Positions 32,365 to 36,855 of a stretch of DNA of 36,855 bases are shown piece after piece. How positions within the stretch are numbered: the first letter of the stretch is position 1; each line of letters opens with the position of its first letter. Origin of the DNA: Dehalococcoidia bacterium (GTDB taxonomy: Bacteria > Chloroflexota > Dehalococcoidia > UBA2979); contig JANQNP010000090.1 in NCBI GenBank assembly GCA_028279505.1, forward strand, positions 1-36,855, in the 5' to 3' direction. Under the pieces are notes generated by a model. That model had not been told where the DNA came from. It did not search any database and saw only the letters and a list, made by a program, of their open reading frames with translations. Made by a program: the position numbers and the translations under genes.

Positions 32365-33020
32365 GCGAGCGGCTGCGGCTGTTCCTGCTCAACACCGTCC
32401 TGTTCCCGCGGATGGAGTTGCCCCTCCACGTCTTCGAGGAGCGCTACAAGCGCCTGGTCTCCGAGTGCCTCGCCGACGACGCGCCGTTCGGCGTGCTGCT
32501 GATCGAGGCCGGCAACGAGGTCGGCGATCCGCACGCGCAGGCCTACCGCGTCGGATGCACGACCCGGATCGAGAACGCCGCTCCGATCGAGGGCGGACGG
32601 CTGATGATCCTCACGCGTGGCGAGCGCCGCTTCCGCATCGTCGAGATGCACGACGACCAGCCCTACCGCAGCGCGACGGTCGAGTACCCGGTCGACGAGG
32701 TCGGCGAGGTTCCGGAGACCCTCGTCGAGCGCGCCGCCGAGGGGTACCGCCAGATCGCGCGGCTGCGCGCAATGACCGAGGGCGAGTTCAAGCGCTCGGT
32801 GAACGTGCCGCCCGCGCCAGGCGTGCTCGCCGACCGGATCGCCGCCGCCGCGGCCGGCATGGTCGACACCACCGACCTCCAGCACGTCCTGGAGGCCTTC
32901 GACGTGCGCCAGCGCCTGGAGGCCGCCGTCGACCTGCTCGATGCAATCGTCGAGGGCCATCACGAACAGGCCCAGACCGCGATCACAGAGCGCTACGGCG
33001 GCATCGAGCGCCTGAACTAG
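32361..33020 (+). CDS. LON substrate-binding domain protein
   Basis: A 219-residue protein of the stand-alone LON N-terminal domain family (COG2802). The LFLLNTVLFPRMELPLHVFE and RYKRLVSECL segments are highly typical, followed by GVLLIEAGNEVGDP, VGCTTRIENAAPIEGGRL and RGERRFRI. No ATPase or protease part is present. The C-terminal half is helical. It may bind substrates or regulate proteolysis, but no role is established. GTG 32361 overlaps the upstream TGA by four bases. Confidence 0.9.
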   Translation: MSERLRLFLLNTVLFPRMELPLHVFEERYKRLVSECLADDAPFGVLLIEAGNEVGDPHAQAYRVGCTTRIENAAPIEGGRLMILTRGERRFRIVEMHDDQPYRSATVEYPVDEVGEVPETLVERAAEGYRQIARLRAMTEGEFKRSVNVPPAPGVLADRIAAAAAGMVDTTDLQHVLEAFDVRQRLEAAVDLLDAIVEGHHEQAQTAITERYGGIERLN

Positions 33021-33107
33021 CCCGCCAGGACGGCCTCGGGCACGCTGCGGCCATCGTCCGCTAGCTGCTGCCGGATCCGCCAGATTCGACCGAAGATCAG
33101 ACGATCA

Positions 33108-33126
33108 CCGCGTGAACGCCACGCGG
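33108..33126 (+). promoter_or_regulatory. Inverted repeat upstream of the histidine kinase
   Basis: CCGCGTG-AACGC-CACGCGG, a 7-bp perfect inverted repeat with a 5-base centre, 32 bases before ATG 33158. It could be an operator, or a terminator for the LON gene without a T-tract. Confidence 0.35.
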
Positions 33127-33157
33127 CGTAATGTCATGCAACCAGCGACGGGGAGCC

Positions 33158-34822
33158 ATGGCTCGACCGCCCTTCTCCGCCTCGAGCGACCGCCCACGCG
33201 ACGACGCGGGCTGGCTGATCGTGCGCGAGGACGGCGTGATCGTCGCCGCCGATGAACGGGCGATGACGCTCGTCGGCGCCGGCACCATCGCCACGCTGGT
33301 GGGACGCGCCTGGCCGTCGCTCGTCGCCGCCAGCGACGCCGCGCTCGTGGCGATGGCCGTCACGGCCTTCGAGCACGGCGAGGCCTGGTCCGGCGTGCTG
33401 TCGTTCCAGTTCGACGACCAGCCGATCGCGCTCGCCGTCTCGCTCGTCCCACGCGTTCCCGGCCGCGGCGAGGTGGCGGTGATCCACCTCGCGCCAACGA
33501 CAGCCGATGACCACGCCGCGACTCCGGCCGACCTCGCCGGGGAGTCGAGCCGCCACGACCTCGAGGTGCTCGTCGACGCCATCGAGGCGAGCGCCGAGCT
33601 CCGCGATCCCGAGGCCATCGCACGCGCGGTGCTGCAGGCGATCCGGCCCGCGATCCGCTTCGACTGGGGCGTCGTGCTCCGGCTCTTCCACCAGGACCAC
33701 TTCGGCACCCCGCCAGCCGCCGAGGTGGTCGCCACCTACCCGACCGGGCTCGCCGGCGTCGACGCCGGCGCGGCGTGGACGCCGATCGACGCGAACGAGC
33801 ACGCGCTCCTCGAGACCGGCGAGCCGTCGCTGGACGGGCGGCTCGCCCGCGGTGACGACGAGCAGTCGCCGCTGCGCCGGCTCACCGCGTTCGGGATGCG
33901 CTCGCGCCTCGTCGTCCCGCTCTTCGCGCAGGCCGGTGGCGGCGTCAACGGCGGCGTCGCCCTCTACAGCACGCAGCCGATCGCCTTCACCCCCGAGGAT
34001 GGCCTCCGCCTCGAACGATTCGCGCGCCGCTTGGGCCACTTCGTCGGCCCCGCCGTCGAGCTCGGCCCACCAGTCGAGGTCCCACCCAACGAGGTCGACG
34101 CACCCTCGGAGTCGGCCCCGGCTTCGCCCGGACCGGAGACCGCGCCCACCGGCGACGAGTATGAGCGGCTTGCCGACTTCGCAGCCGGCGTCGCCCACGA
34201 GTTGAACAACCCGCTCGCCGCCGTCCTCGGCTACGCGCAGCTCCTCCCCCAGCTCGGCGACGAGGAGCGATCGAGTGCCCTCGCAGCGATCGAGTCGGAG
34301 ACGCTGCGCGCGAGCGACGTCGCGCGCGACCTGCTCGCCTTCGCCCGCCGCCAGCCTCCGGCCCGGCGCGACGTGCAGCTCGCCGCGATCGTCAACCGCG
34401 TGCTGGACGTGCTGCGCCACGACCTCGACGCCGCCGGCATCGAGGCGACAACGAACCTCGGTTCCGTCCCGACGCTGAGCGCGGACGAACCGCAGCTCGA
34501 GGAGGCGATCCTCCATCTGCTCCGGAACGCCCTCGAGGCGATGCCCGCCGGCGGCGCGCTCAGCGTCGCCGGCACGCAGGTCGACGGCGCGCTCCGCCTT
34601 GAGGTCGCCGACTCCGGACCGGGGGTCGCGGACGAGGTCGCGGATCGGATCTTCGAGCCGTTTGTGACGACGCGCGAAAGCACCGAGCACCGCGGGATGG
34701 GCCTCGCGATCGTCCACGGCGTCGCCGGTGCACACGGCGGTCGCGTCTGGTTCGAGAACCTCGAGCCACACGGGGCCCGCTTCACGGTCGAGCTCCCGCT
34801 CGCCGCTCCGGCCGGCAGCTAG
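33158..34822 (+). CDS. Soluble sensor histidine kinase (PAS-like + GAF + HisKA + HATPase)
   Basis: A 554-residue kinase with no membrane helix. An N-terminal PAS-like domain (about 15-115; GWLIVREDGVIVAADERAM) is followed by a GAF domain (about 130-295; LVDAIEASAELRDPEAIARA onward), a Pro/Glu linker, the H box DFAAGVAHELNNPLAAVLGY with His347, then N box LLRNALEAMPAGG, G1 DSGPGVADEVADRIFEPF and G2 MGLAIVHGVAGAHGG. No receiver domain or response regulator gene is adjacent, so it is orphan. ATG 33158 was used; ATG 33131 in the same frame adds nine residues. Signal unknown. It ends in CTAG shared with the convergent HAD gene. Confidence 0.9.
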   Translation: MARPPFSASSDRPRDDAGWLIVREDGVIVAADERAMTLVGAGTIATLVGRAWPSLVAASDAALVAMAVTAFEHGEAWSGVLSFQFDDQPIALAVSLVPRVPGRGEVAVIHLAPTTADDHAATPADLAGESSRHDLEVLVDAIEASAELRDPEAIARAVLQAIRPAIRFDWGVVLRLFHQDHFGTPPAAEVVATYPTGLAGVDAGAAWTPIDANEHALLETGEPSLDGRLARGDDEQSPLRRLTAFGMRSRLVVPLFAQAGGGVNGGVALYSTQPIAFTPEDGLRLERFARRLGHFVGPAVELGPPVEVPPNEVDAPSESAPASPGPETAPTGDEYERLADFAAGVAHELNNPLAAVLGYAQLLPQLGDEERSSALAAIESETLRASDVARDLLAFARRQPPARRDVQLAAIVNRVLDVLRHDLDAAGIEATTNLGSVPTLSADEPQLEEAILHLLRNALEAMPAGGALSVAGTQVDGALRLEVADSGPGVADEVADRIFEPFVTTRESTEHRGMGLAIVHGVAGAHGGRVWFENLEPHGARFTVELPLAAPAGS

Positions 34823-35484
34823 CCCAGCAGCGCCGTCACGGTCCCTTCGAGGTCGGTGAGGTCCTCGAGGACCGCGTCCGCGCCGGCCGCCGCCAGCTCG
34901 TCGGCGGTCCAGTTTCCGGTCGCGACGCCGACGCCGATCGCCCCGACCTCATGCGCGCCGGTGATGTCGTGCTCCGAGTCGCCGATCACCACCAGCCGCT
35001 CGCCCGGCTCCCACCCGAGGGCAGCGACGCCCTCGCGCAGCATGTCCGGCCGGTTGTCGTGCCGGTCGCCGAACCCGCCGGTCTCGAAATACCCATCGAG
35101 GCCAGCATGCGCCAGCTTGATGAAGGCGGTGTCGCGCCAGTTCCCCGTCCCGAGGCCCATCGACACGTCATCGCGCGGCGCGAGCGCGTCGAGCAGGTCG
35201 ACGACGCCGGGCAGCGCGTGCGCGTCGCGGGTCCGAACCTCCTCGCGGAGGAGCGACGGGTAGGTCTCGCGGTAGGCGGTCATCAGCACCGCCTCGTCCG
35301 TGCCGCTCGCCTCGGCAACCTGGCGCACGATCCAGAGGTCGGTCCGGCCCTGGTAGTTGAGGTTCGCGAAGGCCTCGGCGGCCCCGGACAACTCGGCGAA
35401 CGCGCGGCGCATCGCCGCGCCACCGGCGCGATTGCTCGCCAGCAACGTCTGGTCGACGTCGAACAGGATGTGCGTGCGATTCAA
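34819..35484 (-). CDS. HAD-superfamily phosphatase (Gph-like)
   Basis: A 221-residue HAD with cap type C1. Motif I is FDVDQTLLAS (D9, D11; the usual DGT is DQT), motif II is GLGTGNW, motif III is the basic site near DNRPDML, and motif IV is VIGDSEHDITGA. This pattern is close to phosphoglycolate phosphatases and beta-phosphoglucomutases. Phosphoglycolate clearance would suit a glyoxylate-handling cell but is inference. Start TTG 35484 was used because no ATG or GTG lies near the conserved FDVD start. Confidence 0.8.
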   Translation of the reverse strand: MNRTHILFDVDQTLLASNRAGGAAMRRAFAELSGAAEAFANLNYQGRTDLWIVRQVAEASGTDEAVLMTAYRETYPSLLREEVRTRDAHALPGVVDLLDALAPRDDVSMGLGTGNWRDTAFIKLAHAGLDGYFETGGFGDRHDNRPDMLREGVAALGWEPGERLVVIGDSEHDITGAHEVGAIGVGVATGNWTADELAAAGADAVLEDLTDLEGTVTALLG

Positions 35485-35529
35485 CTGGTGGCCCGATCGG
35501 TGACCCGCGGCGGAGCCGCGAGAATGCGG

Positions 35530-35865
35530 CTACTGCTCCATCGGGTAGCCAGCGGCGGCCCAGTCGTCGTGACCGCCCTCGACGTTGAAGAGCTCGGTCA
35601 GACCCAGCGAGGCGGCGAACTCGGCCGCGACCGCGGACCGCTGACCCGACTTGCAGATGAAGAGGATCGGCTTGTCCTTGGCCAGGTCGCCGGCGCGCGT
35701 CAGCGTCGCCATGTGTGAGATGTTGAGCGACCCGGGGACGTGCCCGTCGGCGTGCTCGTGCATCTCCCGCGAGTCGATCACCTGGACGCCGCCGGCGTCG
35801 ATCATCTCCTTGGCCTCGTGGACGTCGATCCGCGTGAACGGCTCGCCCTCGTTCTTCACTGCCAC
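35530..35865 (-). CDS. Single-domain rhodanese-like protein
   Basis: A 111-residue rhodanese domain. The active-site loop is ICKSGQRS, with catalytic Cys in CKSGQR (CxxGxR), near residue 72. VIDSREMHEHADGHVPGSLNI is the family's first conserved region and FNVEGGHDDW the second. Such proteins carry sulfane sulfur for thiosulfate:cyanide or other sulfur transfer. It is cytosolic. GTG 35865 has GGAGG eight bases upstream, better than TTG 35889. It lies 45 bases upstream of the HAD gene on the same strand. Confidence 0.88.
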   Translation of the reverse strand: MAVKNEGEPFTRIDVHEAKEMIDAGGVQVIDSREMHEHADGHVPGSLNISHMATLTRAGDLAKDKPILFICKSGQRSAVAAEFAASLGLTELFNVEGGHDDWAAAGYPMEQ

Positions 35866-35948
35866 CGTCGTATCCTCCGGATCGAGCAATCGGTCGCCGC
35901 GTCAACGGCTTCCTCAGGTCCCATGTTTGTTAGGTGAATGAGTCAGAA

Positions 35949-36695
35949 ATGTCGGTCAGGGTGAGGATAGCAGAGGGCGGATCCACCGCTAGCGCCACCG
36001 GCGACCGGACCGGCGCTCCGCGACTGACCGTCGGCATCGACCTCCGCAGCGGCCCCCGCTACCCCACCGGCCTCGCCGTGATGGACCGCTCGAGGCGCCT
36101 GCACCGCCTCCAGGTCGCGCGCGGCGACGACGAGATCCTCGAGGCGATCGCAGATGCCGAACCGGCGCTGATCGCGATCGACGCCCCGCTGGGATTGCCC
36201 GAGGGCCGCTGTTGCACCGACCAGGCGTGCGACTGCGCCCGTCACGGGATCATGCGTGAGGTCGACCGCGTCTGCGCCGCCGCCGGCTACCGCCCCTTCC
36301 CGACGCTCCTCCCGTCGATGGTGAAGCTGACCGAGCGCGGGATCCGCCTCCACGCGATCTTGTCCGCCGCCGGCCACGACGTCGTCGAGGTCTATCCCGG
36401 CATGGCGCAGGACATTCTCGGCATCCCCCGCAAAGGACGGGGCGTCGACGGGCTGCGACGCGGGCTGAAGCGAGCCGGCGTCCTCGGGATCCCGCGCGCC
36501 CGCCGCGTGACGCACGACGAGCTGGACGCGGTCACATGCGCCCTCGTCGCCCAGCTCCGCCTCGCCGAGGCGACCGAGACGATGGGTCCCGGCGTCCCCG
36601 TACCCCTCGTCCTCCCCCAGCGCGGCGACGCCGCCGCGCTCGCCGCGTCGGCCGGCGCTCAACCGCACGAGGCGCCCGCTACAATCGAGGCGTGA
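35949..36695 (+). CDS. DUF429 family protein (predicted RNase H-like fold)
   Basis: A 248-residue protein. Conserved points of the DUF429 family are LTVGIDLRSGP (about 26-36), IAIDAPLGLPEGRC, EVYPGMAQDILGIP and THDELDAVTCALVAQLRL, acidic residues in an RNase H-like arrangement. A predicted nuclease is the usual description and no activity is proved. Two Cys-rich spots (RCCTDQACDC) could bind zinc. The N-terminal 25 residues are Ser/Thr/Gly-rich. GTG 35934 is an alternative start; neither has a strong ribosome site. Confidence 0.78.
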   Translation: MSVRVRIAEGGSTASATGDRTGAPRLTVGIDLRSGPRYPTGLAVMDRSRRLHRLQVARGDDEILEAIADAEPALIAIDAPLGLPEGRCCTDQACDCARHGIMREVDRVCAAAGYRPFPTLLPSMVKLTERGIRLHAILSAAGHDVVEVYPGMAQDILGIPRKGRGVDGLRRGLKRAGVLGIPRARRVTHDELDAVTCALVAQLRLAEATETMGPGVPVPLVLPQRGDAAALAASAGAQPHEAPATIEA

Positions 36696-36723
36696 ACCGC
36701 CGCCCGCACGCGCAGGTCCACCG

Positions 36724-36855
36724 ATGACAGCCGCCACCGATCCCTCGCAGCCACACATCTTCGTGACCCGGGCCCTGCCGGGCACGGAGCCGCTGCGCCG
36801 CCTCGAATCGAGCTGCACGGTCGACCTCTGGCCGGACCGAGACCCGCCCCCGCCC
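36724..36855 (+). CDS. D-2-hydroxyacid dehydrogenase, N-terminus (partial)
   Basis: An open frame of 44 codons that runs off the right edge. It reads HIFVTRALPGTEPLRRLES then VDLWPDRDPPPP, the usual N-terminal strand and helix of D-isomer 2-hydroxyacid dehydrogenases of the glyoxylate/hydroxypyruvate reductase (GhrB/GyaR) type. Catalytic and NAD-binding parts are outside the window, so substrate cannot be fixed. A glyoxylate reductase would match malyl-CoA lyase in the same region. ATG 36724 is 29 bases after the DUF429 stop. Confidence 0.75.
   Translation, partial: MTAATDPSQPHIFVTRALPGTEPLRRLESSCTVDLWPDRDPPPP

Noticed and set aside
33134..34771. A 545-codon minus-strand open frame over the histidine kinase.
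   Set aside because: Shadow of the kinase gene, Arg/Glu/Val-rich with no motif. The plus frame contains the H, N, G1 and G2 boxes.

Overview
The window is GC-rich, gene-dense bacterial chromosome with no RNA genes, insertion sequences, CRISPR arrays or phage genes that I can see. The likely source is a high-GC member of Chloroflexota, perhaps a Dehalococcoidia or SAR202-type lineage. The main evidence is a malyl-CoA lyase that, from memory, resembles the Chloroflexus enzyme over its whole length. Thr/Pro-rich linkers, single-membrane style lipoproteins and paired MaoC-like hydratases fit this but do not prove it. Stop codon use is odd for such GC-rich DNA: 28 of the 45 stops I read are TAG.

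Layout. 1-3474: the end of an unknown gene, a HIT protein, a membrane-anchored HExxH protein, and an overlapping pair of membrane proteins (an RDD-like protein and an unknown). 3601-9749: central carbon genes. These are malyl-CoA lyase with a HAD phosphatase, then a reverse-strand pair (beta-propeller lipoprotein and methyltransferase), then a succinyl-CoA-synthetase-type pair followed 3 bases later by a reduced ferredoxin. 9901-12683: a two-repeat secreted protein, a four-cluster ferredoxin, dUTPase and a PH-like membrane protein, with clear hairpin terminators between some of them. 12853-17464: aquaporin, a calcium-loop lipoprotein, an MFS transporter, a Pro-rich membrane protein and a DUF2203 protein. 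17565-22007: a same-strand run of PlsY-like, SirB1-like, GDPD-like, MidA-like, IscU-like and MocA-like genes. 22113-28467: a MaoC-like heterodimer pair, a double winged-helix regulator divergent from a VOC protein, PhzF-like, hydrolase, metallo-beta-lactamase-fold, LiaI-like and two tandem DUF402 genes. 28679-31884: NuoI-like and NuoG-like iron-sulfur proteins without NuoE or NuoF beside them. 31951-36855: DUF2007-like, LON-domain protein, soluble histidine kinase, HAD phosphatase, rhodanese, DUF429 and the start of a 2-hydroxyacid dehydrogenase.

How the genes may work together. Malyl-CoA lyase yields or uses glyoxylate, the SucCD-type ligase could make an acyl-CoA such as malyl-CoA, and the truncated dehydrogenase at the right edge belongs to a family that includes glyoxylate reductases. 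This is a possible glyoxylate node, but the genes are not one operon. The second theme is iron-sulfur electron transfer: four separate Fe-S proteins, a MidA homologue (a complex I assembly factor in mitochondria) and an IscU-like protein that has lost two of three cluster ligands. The most unusual items are this IscU-like protein, the ligase-ferredoxin operon, the NuoG-like protein with an extra cysteine motif and a PlsY-like protein lacking conserved active-site residues.
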